Source: Prevotellaceae bacterium UBA3627 (GTDB taxonomy: Bacteria; Bacteroidota; Bacteroidia; Bacteroidales; Bacteroidaceae). Taken from it: a stretch of DNA of 64,000 nucleotides. The stretch is taken from positions 1 to 64,000 of the forward strand of contig DFLE01000015.1 of NCBI GenBank assembly GCA_002373375.1, given 5' to 3'. A model generated the notes under the pieces. That model saw nothing but the letters and a program-made list of their open reading frames with translations. It was not told the origin of the DNA and searched no databases. Both the position numbers and the translations under genes were made by a program. Every line of letters starts with the position of its first letter. The first letter of the stretch is position 1. Below are positions 8,869 to 17,587 of the stretch, piece after piece.

Positions 8869-9607
8869 TATATATAAGGTGTACCAGGTTGTGGTGCTAT
8901 GTCCTGTCATCTTCATTATGAGTGTATGGGCTGGTACCACAATGGCTGTGATGTGTCCGTTGACGGGCAGGCATGGTGACTGGTGGGGTTCGTTTGCCTC
9001 ACGCTGGTGGGCGCGCATTATAATATGGGCATCGCTGATACCTGTCACAGTGGAGGGTAGGGAGAATATAGACAAGGGAACATCTTATGTCTTCGTGGCC
9101 AACCATCAGGGCGCGTATGATATCTTCCTCGTATGTGGATTTCTCGGTATGGAGATACGCTGGATGCTGAAACGCTCACTTGAGAAGATACCTTTCCTCG
9201 GTATAGCCTGCCGTAAGGCTGGTTATATATATGTGGACAAAGGTAATCCCGGAGCAGTGCGTGCCACATACCGCCATGCAGAGAAGGTGTTGCAGGACGG
9301 CGCCTCGCTGATGGTGTTCCCCGAGGGCTCGCGCACAAGGACAGGACGCGTGAACCGCTTTAAGAAAGGTGCTTTTGCCTTGGCTGATGAACTGCAGTTG
9401 CCCATAGTGCCGATGACTATCAACGGCTCGTATGACATACTGCCGCCACAACGTGACGGAAGCTTCATACACTGGCATCCGCTGAGGCTTACCATACATG
9501 AGCCGATATACCCGGAGGCGAGGGGAGAAGAGAATATACGGAGGATGATGGAGGAGAGTTTTGAGAAGATACAGAGTGGGTTAGATAGGTGGATTTCAAG
9601 ACTTTAG
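8843..9607 (+). CDS. plsC: 1-acyl-sn-glycerol-3-phosphate acyltransferase (PlsC family)
   Basis: Transfers an acyl chain to lysophosphatidate at the inner membrane. The acyltransferase signatures are present: NHQGAYD (NHx4D), FPEGSRTRTG and LPIVPMTING. An N-terminal hydrophobic segment (VYQVVVLCPVIFIMSVWA) precedes the domain. I chose the ATG at 8843 because a GGAGAGG stretch lies just before it and the resulting N terminus is family-like; an upstream in-frame ATG at 8831 is the alternative. It overlaps the end of pyrC by 26 bp. Confidence 0.9.
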   Translation: MVSRWLLDSIYKVYQVVVLCPVIFIMSVWAGTTMAVMCPLTGRHGDWWGSFASRWWARIIIWASLIPVTVEGRENIDKGTSYVFVANHQGAYDIFLVCGFLGMEIRWMLKRSLEKIPFLGIACRKAGYIYVDKGNPGAVRATYRHAEKVLQDGASLMVFPEGSRTRTGRVNRFKKGAFALADELQLPIVPMTINGSYDILPPQRDGSFIHWHPLRLTIHEPIYPEARGEENIRRMMEESFEKIQSGLDRWISRL

Positions 9608-9622
9608 GATTTTTTAACGCTG

Positions 9623-9658
9623 CAAAGTTACTTGTTTGGAAATAAAAAAGTAACTTTG
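9623..9658 (+). promoter_or_regulatory. Inverted repeat containing a predicted PL11 promoter box
   Basis: CAAAGTTACTT (9623-9633) and AAGTAACTTTG (9648-9658) form a perfect 11-bp inverted repeat with a 14-bp spacer. The right arm is a consensus -7 box (TAACTTTG, 9651-9658) about 80 bp ahead of the lyase start. No good -33 element sits at the usual spacing, so the repeat may be an operator. Confidence 0.5.
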
Positions 9659-9736
9659 TAGTGAGCTTTCTATAGACATATTACTTGTATTCATATATTT
9701 ATTTACTAATTTATATTCAACTAACCCACCAAACAA

Positions 9737-12700
9737 ATGAAAGCGTTAAAGGTATTAGTAATGTCGTGCCTTTTCTGCATGGGTATTCATGTGCAGGCAC
9801 AGACAACACCTACCTCGCAAATGGAAAATCTCTCGCGAGGCTTGGTAGTAATCCCATCAAACAGTGGTAGCGGAGAGTTCGTCAGTTGGCGACTGCTCGG
9901 CACCGACAATGCCAGTACGACTACGTTTGACGTAATTCGTAACGGCACCACAATTGCAAAGAATCTGAAGAATGTGACAAGCTATCTTGATACAGGCGGC
10001 TCCTCAAGCAGCAAGTATCAGGTGGCAAAGCGTGTCAATGGCATCATCACCGAGACTACGGACGTAGTTACTCCTTGGTCTAACATCTACAAGACTTTGA
10101 AACTAAGCCGTCCGAAGGCTGGCTACTCTCCTAATGACTGCAGCGTGGCAGACGTTGACGGCGACGGCGAGTATGAGCTTATCGTGAAATGGGACCCTTC
10201 AACCTCTAAGGACAACAGCCAGAGCGGTAAGACTGATGCCGTATATATAGACTGTTATGAGTTTACTGGCACAAGGTTGTGGCGCATAGACCTTGGCTAT
10301 AACATCCGTGCCGGTGCACACTATACACAGTTCCTTGTATATGACTTTGACGGCGATGGCAAGGCAGAGCTGATGTGTAAGACTGCTCCGCTCAGTAAGG
10401 ATGGCAAGGGCAACTATGTTACGGCAGCGGCTACTGACAGCAACATCAAGAACGCAAGTCAGACAAACTATCGTAACAGCAGTGGATATATATTGTCAGG
10501 TCCGGAGTATCTCACAGTGTTCAACGGTCAGACAGGTGCAGCCATACACACAGTATGGTATAACCCTAACCGTGCCGGAGGATATGGTGCGGCTGCCGAC
10601 CATCCTTCAAAGTCTTTCTGGGGTGACAACTACGGCAACCGTTGCGACCGTTACCTCGCCTGCGTGGCATACCTCGACGGCGCAAGTTCTACACCAAGTG
10701 CCGTGTTCTGCCGTGGATATTATACACGCGCCTACCTCTGGGCTGTGAAGTTCAACGGCTCTACCATCAGCACAAAGTGGCTGAGCGCACATACCTCTAC
10801 TTCCAGCGTTACCGTAACAAACAGCAGTGGTTCATCCACTACCAAAACATATTCTTCAAGCACATCGGGTAGCGGCTCTGCCACTCTCTATGGCAACGGC
10901 AACCACAACCTTTCTGTAGCAGATGTTGACGGCGACGGCAAGGATGAGATTCTTTATGGCTCAGGTGCTGTTGATAATGACGGTAATCTGCTCTATGCTA
11001 CAGGTCATGGCCATGGCGATGCCATACATGTCAGCGACTTCGCACCAGACCGCAGCGGACTTGAGGTATTCCAGGTTCATGAGGAGAGCCCATACGGATG
11101 GGATCTGCACGATGCAGCAACAGGTAAGATTCTCTACTCTTCAACTGGTGGCAGTGACAACGGTCGCGGCATAGCAGGATGTTTCCTGTCAAGTGCACGC
11201 GGCGGACAGATGGCGTCAAGCAATGACCGCCAGTTGCGCAGTTGTGTAAACAACAGCGTATTGTCAACAAAATCAACGTCTGTAAACTTCCGTATATACT
11301 GGGACGGCAGCCTTTATGACCAGTTCTTCGATACATCGATAACAAAGTCTAACGGCACAAGCGTATCTACGCTCTTCTCTCCAGCCAACTACAATAATTC
11401 TTCAACCTGCAACAGCACCAAGGCTACGCCGTGCTTGCAGGCAGATATCTTCGGCGACTGGCGTGAGGAGATTATCATGTGGAACTCATCAGACAGTTGC
11501 ACACTTAACATCTTCTCTACTACGGAAGAGACATCATATCGTGTGCCAACACTCATGCACGACCATGTATATCGTATGGGCATAGCATGGCAGAACGTGG
11601 CTTATAACCAGCCACCTCATCTCGGCTATTACCTGCCAGACTATGCTACGTCATTCAATGCCAACAGTTCTATAACCGCGGTTGACTCATCGTCAAGTTC
11701 TTCGTCAGGCTCTTCTTCGTCATCCTCTTCAGACTATGAAGGTTATGTATATTGGGACCTTGGCAGCGGCGGCACAAGCCAGTCGGCAACTATATCATCA
11801 GATTGGAAGGGCTATGTCACAGCTGCTATCAGCACAGGCTCAGCAGTTTCACTCAGCGGTACAAAGCCTCTCAGCGACCACACAGCATCGCTTGCTAACG
11901 TGTCATCTAAGCAGACATCGGCTAACAGCACCAATGCGTTTAAATTCACCATTACACCTGCCAGCGGATGTAAGTTCCGTCCTACAAGTGTTACATTCAG
12001 CGCAAGTCGTGTAGGCACTGACGGTGGTGCTCTTGATGTGGCATGGGGAAGCACTACGCTGGCTACAGCCGTAACGCCTAACCGTGCAACAAGCTACAGC
12101 TCATACACCTATACTGTATCTGTATCATCAAGTGAGCAGGCACAGTCACTGATGCTTTACCTCTATAACCTCGCACCAAACAAGCAGTACACCTTCTCTC
12201 GTGTAAAGATAAATGGTGTGCTCACAAAACCATCAACAGAGGTTAGCGGTTCTGTACAGTGGACATACAGCGGTGGTACTCTCAGTCAGAGCGCAACCTA
12301 TAACGGACTGAGCGGATACGTTACAGCTTCAGTGTCTAAGGGCAGCGGACTTACCGTAAGTGGTACAAAGACCGCAGGCTCTCTCACAGAGACAATGTTG
12401 AGCGTAAGCAATAACAATGCATCTTCAGCTAACAGTGCCGATGCTCTTTCATTCACTGTTACTCCTAACAGCGGCTGTACGTTCAAGGCCACAAAGGTAG
12501 AGTTCACAGCAACACGTTTCGGTACTGACGGCGGTAAGCTTGACGTGCTCTTTGGAGGTTCTACGCTTGCATCTGGCATCACTCCTTGCCGTAATAGCGT
12601 CTCTCCATACTACACTACATACACCTATACCTTGAGTGGTAGCGCAAGCAGTTCGGCGCAGGCACTTGTGCTGTATCTCTATTCTCTTGCTACAACTAAG

Positions 12701-12952
12701 CAGTATGGTATATGTAATATAAAGATATATGGTACGGTGAAGTCTGGTTCCGCTTCGGCTAAGACTGCTTCATTCATAGAGGAAGAAGAGGAAGCAGAGG
12801 AGGAGGCAACTGCTGTCCAGGAAGTGCAGTCAGCTCCGGCGACTGTGACAGATGATGCTTATTATACATTGTCTGGTACACGTGTTCGTAAGTCTGACCT
12901 GCGTCCGGGAACAATATATCTGCATAAGGGAAGAAAGTTTGTAATGAGATAA
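9737..12952 (+). CDS. Secreted rhamnogalacturonan endolyase (PL11)
   Basis: Cleaves the rhamnogalacturonan I backbone of pectin by beta-elimination. 1071 aa with a signal peptide ending near VQAQ. The catalytic PL11 propeller spans about residues 25-640 and has DVDGDGE, DFDGDGK, DVDGDGK, HGHGDA and DIFGDWREE, the Ca-binding motifs of this family. A Ser-rich linker (about 650-665) leads to two tandem homologous beta domains (about 670-833 and 838-1005). An acidic EEEEEAEEE linker and a short tail (YYTLSGTRV ... GTIYLHKGRKFVMR) follow, resembling a Prevotella-type sorting tail. No SusC/SusD genes are adjacent. Confidence 0.9.
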   Translation: MKALKVLVMSCLFCMGIHVQAQTTPTSQMENLSRGLVVIPSNSGSGEFVSWRLLGTDNASTTTFDVIRNGTTIAKNLKNVTSYLDTGGSSSSKYQVAKRVNGIITETTDVVTPWSNIYKTLKLSRPKAGYSPNDCSVADVDGDGEYELIVKWDPSTSKDNSQSGKTDAVYIDCYEFTGTRLWRIDLGYNIRAGAHYTQFLVYDFDGDGKAELMCKTAPLSKDGKGNYVTAAATDSNIKNASQTNYRNSSGYILSGPEYLTVFNGQTGAAIHTVWYNPNRAGGYGAAADHPSKSFWGDNYGNRCDRYLACVAYLDGASSTPSAVFCRGYYTRAYLWAVKFNGSTISTKWLSAHTSTSSVTVTNSSGSSTTKTYSSSTSGSGSATLYGNGNHNLSVADVDGDGKDEILYGSGAVDNDGNLLYATGHGHGDAIHVSDFAPDRSGLEVFQVHEESPYGWDLHDAATGKILYSSTGGSDNGRGIAGCFLSSARGGQMASSNDRQLRSCVNNSVLSTKSTSVNFRIYWDGSLYDQFFDTSITKSNGTSVSTLFSPANYNNSSTCNSTKATPCLQADIFGDWREEIIMWNSSDSCTLNIFSTTEETSYRVPTLMHDHVYRMGIAWQNVAYNQPPHLGYYLPDYATSFNANSSITAVDSSSSSSSGSSSSSSSDYEGYVYWDLGSGGTSQSATISSDWKGYVTAAISTGSAVSLSGTKPLSDHTASLANVSSKQTSANSTNAFKFTITPASGCKFRPTSVTFSASRVGTDGGALDVAWGSTTLATAVTPNRATSYSSYTYTVSVSSSEQAQSLMLYLYNLAPNKQYTFSRVKINGVLTKPSTEVSGSVQWTYSGGTLSQSATYNGLSGYVTASVSKGSGLTVSGTKTAGSLTETMLSVSNNNASSANSADALSFTVTPNSGCTFKATKVEFTATRFGTDGGKLDVLFGGSTLASGITPCRNSVSPYYTTYTYTLSGSASSSAQALVLYLYSLATTKQYGICNIKIYGTVKSGSASAKTASFIEEEEEAEEEATAVQEVQSAPATVTDDAYYTLSGTRVRKSDLRPGTIYLHKGRKFVMR

Positions 12953-12982
12953 GACTTTAGTTAGTAGTCTTTGATATTCCGA

Positions 12983-13022
12983 GTCCCCTGAGGTAAGTGT
13001 AAACCCCTCAGGGGACATTTTT
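12983..13022 (+). terminator. Terminator after the first PL11 gene
   Basis: GTCCCCTGAGG (12983-12993) pairs with CCTCAGGGGAC (13006-13016), followed by ATTTTTGTT. Confidence 0.85.
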
Positions 13023-13044
13023 GTTGTGACAAGGAAATAAAAAA

Positions 13045-13072
13045 CGGTCAGACTATTTGGGTAGTCTGACCG
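13045..13072 (-). terminator. Terminator of alaS
   Basis: CGGTCAGACTA (13045-13055) pairs with TAGTCTGACCG (13062-13072), 6-nt loop. On the minus strand it is followed by TTTTTTATTT. Confidence 0.88.
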
Positions 13073-13101
13073 CTCTTTAATTGTCTTGTGTTATATGTAA
13101 A

Positions 13102-15717
13102 TTATAACTGTGCTAATTCTATAACTTTGTCAACGGCTGCCTTTAGTCCGTCGGCGTTCTTACCACCTGCTGTGGCGAAGTGTGGCTGACCGCCGCCGCC
13201 ACCTTGGATGAGCTTGCCAGCCTCACGCACAATCTGTCCGGCATTCTTGCCGTCCTTTACAAGGTCATCAGAAAGCGCTACTGTAAGTGTTGGCTTGCCG
13301 CCAACCGCACATCCGATGGCTACCAGGAGATTCTCTGGGAATTGTGTACGCAACTGGAATGCCATGTCTTTGGCGTTCTGTGGCTCTATTGGCAGTACGC
13401 CTGCCACAACCTTCACTCCGTTTATCTCGCGAGCGGCCTTCACAAGCTCCTCCTTGAACATGGCTGCCTTCTGGGCCTTGAATTCGTCAACCTGTGCCTG
13501 CAGTTCCTTGTTCTCGCTGATGGCGCGTGTGATAGTCTCCACCAGGTTTGGCGCATTGTTGAAGAGGGCGCGAAGGTCAGTCTGAAGGTCTTGAGCCATA
13601 TCCATGAGTTTCTCAACGGCAGCACCTGTCACAGCCTCTATACGGCGTACGCCGGCTGCTACGCTGCTCTCTGATGTGATACGCACCATGCCTATCTGAC
13701 CTGTGGCCTTGGCATGACAACCACCACAGAACTCAACGGATGAGCCGAACTTAACCACGCGTACCTTGTCGCCATACTTCTCGCCGAAGAGGGCGATGGC
13801 ACCGAGCTGCTTAGCCTCCTCGATAGGAGTATCGCGGAATTCCTCAAGAGGAAGGTTTTCACGGATGCGGGCATTTACAATATGCTCTACCTCGCGCAAC
13901 TGCTCAGGTGTAACCTTCTCAAAGTGTGAGAAGTCAAAACGCAGGTATTCTGCTGTTACGAGTGAGCCTTTCTGCTCCACGTGCTCACCGAGAACCTCGC
14001 GGAGGGCTTGGTCAAGCAGGTGGGTGCAGGTGTGGTTGCTCTCAATGGCACGACGACGCTCCACGTCAACACATGCCATGAACTCTGCCTCTGGCTGTGC
14101 CGGTATCTTGTTGACGATGTGTATTGCTACACCGTTCTCTTTCTTTGTGTCAATGACCTGTATCTCCTCATTCTCTGAGACGAGTACGCCGCTGTCGCCG
14201 ACCTCACCGCCCATCTCGCCATAGAAAGGTGTCTGGTCGAGTATCATCTCGTATGCGATGCCTTTCTTCTGCTTCACTTCACGGTACTTCACAATGTGAC
14301 ATGGGTACTCGGTGTAGTCATAGCCTACGAACTCTGATTCCGCATCCTTCACGTTAATCCAGTCGCCCAGCTTTACCTCGGCGGCGTTACGTGCGCGGTT
14401 CTTTTGCTCTTGCATGCAAACGTCAAAGCCTTTCTCATCGACGGTCATACCCTGCTCGCGACAAATCAACTCAGTGAGGTCGAGAGGGAAACCGAAGGTG
14501 TCGAAGAGTGTGAATGCCTCTTTGCCGGCTATCTCAGACTTGCCTGCGGCTTTTGTGTCGTCTATCACACCCTGAAGCAAACGGATTCCGTTCTCCAATG
14601 TGCGCAGGAAAGAAGACTCCTCTTCCTGTATTACCTTCATGATAAGCTTCTGCTGTGCTGGCAACTCAGGGAAAGCGTCGCCCATCTCTTCTACCAATAC
14701 TGGTACGAGCTTATAGATGAACGCCTCCTTCTGGTCAAGGAAGGTATAGCCGTAGCGCACAGCACGGCGCAGTATGCGACGGATAACGTATCCGGCCTTT
14801 GCGTTGGATGGCAGCTGACCGTCGGCAATAGCAAATGCTATGGCACGTACATGGTCAACAATAACGCGCAGCGCAATGTCTTTCTTCTCATCATCACCAT
14901 ACTGGCAGCCAGCCATGCTGGCCATAGCCTTGATGAGCGGCTGGAACACGTCGGTGTCATAGTTTGATGTCTTACCCTGCAGGGTGCGAACAAGTCGCTC
15001 AAAGCCCATACCTGTGTCAATAACCTTTGCAGGCAGTCCCTCAAGAGAACCGTCAGCCTTACGGTTATACTGCATGAACACGAGGTTCCATATCTCGATG
15101 ACCTGTGGATGGTCTTTGTTTACCAGCTCGCGGCCAGGAGTCTTAGCCTTCTCCTCCTCAGAGCGGCTGTCAATATGTATCTCAGAGCATGGACCACACG
15201 GACCTGTGTCACCCATCTCCCAGAAGTTATCGTGCTTGTTACCATTGATGATATGGTCTTTAGGCAGGAACTGTTCCCAGATGGCAGCAGCCTCGTCGTC
15301 GCGCTGCAGACCCTCCTCGGGTGAGCCCTCAAAGACAGTAGCGTAGAGGTCTTTAGGGTCAATCTTCAGTACGTCAACGATGTACTCCCACGCCCATGAT
15401 ATAGCCTCCTTCTTGAAGTAGTCACCGAAAGACCAGTTGCCAAGCATCTCAAACATGGTGTGGTGATAGGTGTCGTGTCCTACCTCCTCAAGGTCGTTAT
15501 GCTTGCCTGAGACACGCAGACACTTCTGCGTGTCAGCCTGTCGGCGACACTTAGGTGTGGCATTACCCAGTATGATATCCTTAAACTGGTTCATGCCAGC
15601 GTTAGTAAACATCAGCGTAGGATCATCCTTCACCACCATAGGTGCGGATGGCACGATAAGGTGCTCTTTGCTCTCAAAGAATTTCTTGAAAGACTCGCGT
15701 ATTTCTTTTGCTGTCAT
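13102..15717 (-). CDS. alaS: Alanyl-tRNA synthetase
   Basis: Charges tRNA-Ala. The 871-aa protein has the complete architecture: a class II catalytic core starting [20 protein letters not shown], a [13 protein letters not shown] motif, a tRNA-binding region with [11 protein letters not shown], the editing domain with zinc ligands HTCTH and [13 protein letters not shown], and a C-terminal DHHA1-type domain containing [15 protein letters not shown]. Normal length. Transcribed from its own promoter (15771-15802) with array C upstream. Confidence 0.97.
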   Translation of the reverse strand: MTAKEIRESFKKFFESKEHLIVPSAPMVVKDDPTLMFTNAGMNQFKDIILGNATPKCRRQADTQKCLRVSGKHNDLEEVGHDTYHHTMFEMLGNWSFGDYFKKEAISWAWEYIVDVLKIDPKDLYATVFEGSPEEGLQRDDEAAAIWEQFLPKDHIINGNKHDNFWEMGDTGPCGPCSEIHIDSRSEEEKAKTPGRELVNKDHPQVIEIWNLVFMQYNRKADGSLEGLPAKVIDTGMGFERLVRTLQGKTSNYDTDVFQPLIKAMASMAGCQYGDDEKKDIALRVIVDHVRAIAFAIADGQLPSNAKAGYVIRRILRRAVRYGYTFLDQKEAFIYKLVPVLVEEMGDAFPELPAQQKLIMKVIQEEESSFLRTLENGIRLLQGVIDDTKAAGKSEIAGKEAFTLFDTFGFPLDLTELICREQGMTVDEKGFDVCMQEQKNRARNAAEVKLGDWINVKDAESEFVGYDYTEYPCHIVKYREVKQKKGIAYEMILDQTPFYGEMGGEVGDSGVLVSENEEIQVIDTKKENGVAIHIVNKIPAQPEAEFMACVDVERRRAIESNHTCTHLLDQALREVLGEHVEQKGSLVTAEYLRFDFSHFEKVTPEQLREVEHIVNARIRENLPLEEFRDTPIEEAKQLGAIALFGEKYGDKVRVVKFGSSVEFCGGCHAKATGQIGMVRITSESSVAAGVRRIEAVTGAAVEKLMDMAQDLQTDLRALFNNAPNLVETITRAISENKELQAQVDEFKAQKAAMFKEELVKAAREINGVKVVAGVLPIEPQNAKDMAFQLRTQFPENLLVAIGCAVGGKPTLTVALSDDLVKDGKNAGQIVREAGKLIQGGGGGQPHFATAGGKNADGLKAAVDKVIELAQL

Positions 15718-15770
15718 CTGTTATATATTTTTTTGTTTTCGTTTTCGTTACAGTTTTATGTTACAATCTG

Positions 15771-15802
15771 CAAAGTTACGAAAAACAGGGCGAAAAGCCA
15801 AA
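15771..15802 (-). promoter_or_regulatory. Predicted alaS promoter
   Basis: Minus-strand TAACTTTG (plus CAAAGTTA, 15771-15778) with TTTG (plus CAAA, 15799-15802) 20 bp upstream: a full consensus match. Confidence 0.8.
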
Positions 15803-15975
15803 TTTATTTGTATTTTTCCGAGGCAAAGTAATTATGTTTATGTCTTATCATATATAGAAATCCTTAACCATGTGCAGTGTCTTCTTTTGTTCAAGCTAAT
15901 CCTTTCTTTGCCCCTAAACCGAAAAACATACCAATTCTCTAAATGTGAATTTTTGTAAAGTTTTCTTAAAACGCA

Positions 15976-16092
15976 GTAAAGTGATAGCTTTTAGGTCATA
16001 AAAGCTATCACTTTACCCTGTCATTCACGCCACTTTATGCAGCAAAAGCTATCATATCACTATGTAAAAGCATAGCTTTTACACCAAAAAAC
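15976..16092. repeat. 22-bp-period palindromic array C
   Basis: Five units start at 15983, 16005, 16027, 16049 and 16071, exactly 22 bp apart: GATAGCTTTTAG, CTATCACTTTAC, ACGCCACTTTAT (decayed), CTATCATATCAC and CATAGCTTTTAC. Forward and reverse cores alternate in the same register. The array lies between alaS and a truncated gene, both minus strand. The rest of 15803-16271 has no apparent gene; a weak CAGCC/GGCTG hairpin sits near 16184-16202. Confidence 0.85.
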
Positions 16093-16271
16093 ACCATCCT
16101 GCACCTCCAAAAGGCACGATAAGGCATTTTCGCAAAATGTCCCACCTCGTATTTAGCGATTTAAGCCCCCTCTATGCGAGTCAGCCCCCTTTGTAGGCTG
16201 TTAGTCCATACGCTTCGTTTCACTCGCTCACAATGAGTTTTCTGTAAAACCGAAAATTCTACCAATTTGAG

Positions 16272-16877
16272 TCACCACAATTCCACCTTGGGCTCCACAT
16301 ATTGTTTGTTAACACTCTTCTTCACCAGTTCGTATGTAAACCAGTCATTCAGTCTCATAGCTCTGGCCTTTTCCATAAAACAGTTTGCTATCTTCTTTGT
16401 ACCATTCAAACTGTATTCCGACCAAGCCTTTGATACTTCGTCAGATGTCATGGCATCTATATCAACAGTATGCAACTGTGGAACTTTTACAGAAATACCA
16501 TAAAAGTCCACGACGGTATTATTGGTTACCTCTGGAACTGATGGCCGTACATGAGAAGGCACTGGTGCAACGGTCTCTTCTCGTGTTTTTTCTTTTACAG
16601 GAGGCACCGTTGGTTTTGTCTCTTTCGGTGTTCCGCTTGGAGTTGTCTTTGTGTCAGGTGCCACCGCAGGCTTAGGAGTGTCATCACGTTTCATGCCACG
16701 AAACACCTCATACTCCTTCCACACCTTCGCAAGGTAGTCCGCATAACTGTCAAGCACTGACTTACGAAACTCTCCGTAACCTTGCTTTAGCTGATTGCGG
16801 AAGGCATTAAAAGAGTCTGGCTGGGCATTCGCTGTCAAACATATACAAACGAATACTCCTGTAAAGATTTTTTTCAT
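16272..16877 (-). CDS. Secreted Pro/Lys-rich protein, probably a truncated N-terminal remnant
   Basis: 201 aa with a signal peptide (MKKIFTGVFVCICLTANAQ). A helical segment (NAFRNQLKQGYGEFRKSVLD, YADYLAKVWKEYEVF) is followed by a Pro/Thr/Lys linker (about 65-110) and a short domain (VVDFYGISVKVPQLHTVD). From memory, this start resembles Bacteroidales secreted proteins that continue for several hundred residues with a transglutaminase-like region. Here the frame closes soon after the linker and only intergenic text follows, so it may be a C-terminally deleted gene. It is the last gene of the operon descending from 21867. Confidence 0.6.
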   Translation of the reverse strand: MKKIFTGVFVCICLTANAQPDSFNAFRNQLKQGYGEFRKSVLDSYADYLAKVWKEYEVFRGMKRDDTPKPAVAPDTKTTPSGTPKETKPTVPPVKEKTREETVAPVPSHVRPSVPEVTNNTVVDFYGISVKVPQLHTVDIDAMTSDEVSKAWSEYSLNGTKKIANCFMEKARAMRLNDWFTYELVKKSVNKQYVEPKVELW

Positions 16878-16883
16878 ACGGTG

Positions 16884-17552
16884 CTATTTTTGTTTTATAT
16901 TTAACACATCCATCTTACATCGACCGAGCACAGTTGTTTTATATCCACATAATTCAGCAAGTTTAAGAAGCAACTTATATTCATCTTCTAATATTTTTTT
17001 GATAAAGGATCTGTCTAGTACATGAATTCTCCCATCCTCTTCTGAAATATATTTCTTTGTTTTCAAACTTTTGATTCTTGCTTTTTCTTTTTCATTACTC
17101 TTTTTATAAAGTGTACCATTATTATTATGACACAACTGATTTCTTAAAGGAAGTACTAAATCATATAAGAATTCTGAAATGTCACGATATTCCCCATCAA
17201 TGGTTTTATTAAATTTCCCAGCAATTGTACTAGGTCTTTCATCTTTAGCATCACACTCCTTTGCTATTCTACACAGTATGGACTCATAGTAAGAATATAT
17301 CATGATAAGCATTGCATTATTAAAAATCAGTTCCTCATTATAACAAAAATCAGTCCTTGACATTTCGGAACTCCAGATTGAGGAATATACATTAAAATCG
17401 CCTTTCGCTTCCTCTTTTGCTAAAGTTTCAACTTCTTTTTCCTGTTTACTAATCCATTCCTCAAGGAGGAAAGGAAAACGCTCTATCATTGATAAAAGGA
17501 AATCGTGTTGACTAACTATTAACTGCTTTATAGGATGTGGTATCACTATCAT
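16884..17552 (-). CDS. HEPN-like domain protein, possible RNase
   Basis: 222 aa, cytoplasmic, predicted all-helical. Residues 137-142 (RNQLCH) match the HEPN RNase motif R(N/H)xxxH, preceded by a helix with YSYYESIL (about 86-93) as in other HEPN proteins. No MNT nucleotidyltransferase or other partner is adjacent. The gene is visibly more AT-rich and richer in Lys/Asn/Ile codons than its neighbours. It interrupts an otherwise secreted-protein operon (35 bp after the PEGA/SUMF1 gene, 6 bp before the truncated gene), which suggests later insertion. It could be an Abi-like or solitary HEPN toxin, or merely a HEPN scaffold. Confidence 0.55.
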   Translation of the reverse strand: MIVIPHPIKQLIVSQHDFLLSMIERFPFLLEEWISKQEKEVETLAKEEAKGDFNVYSSIWSSEMSRTDFCYNEELIFNNAMLIMIYSYYESILCRIAKECDAKDERPSTIAGKFNKTIDGEYRDISEFLYDLVLPLRNQLCHNNNGTLYKKSNEKEKARIKSLKTKKYISEEDGRIHVLDRSFIKKILEDEYKLLLKLAELCGYKTTVLGRCKMDVLNIKQK

Positions 17553-17587
17553 TTTATAATGGATCTATCCGATTTACTTTTACTTTC

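Noticed and set aside
9737..12952. Polysaccharide utilisation locus around the PL11 genes
   Set aside because: No SusC/SusD-like, ECF/anti-sigma or hybrid sensor genes flank either PL11 gene or the GH35 gene.
16884..17552. HEPN-MNT toxin-antitoxin pair
   Set aside because: No minimal nucleotidyltransferase gene is adjacent; only the HEPN-like member is seen.
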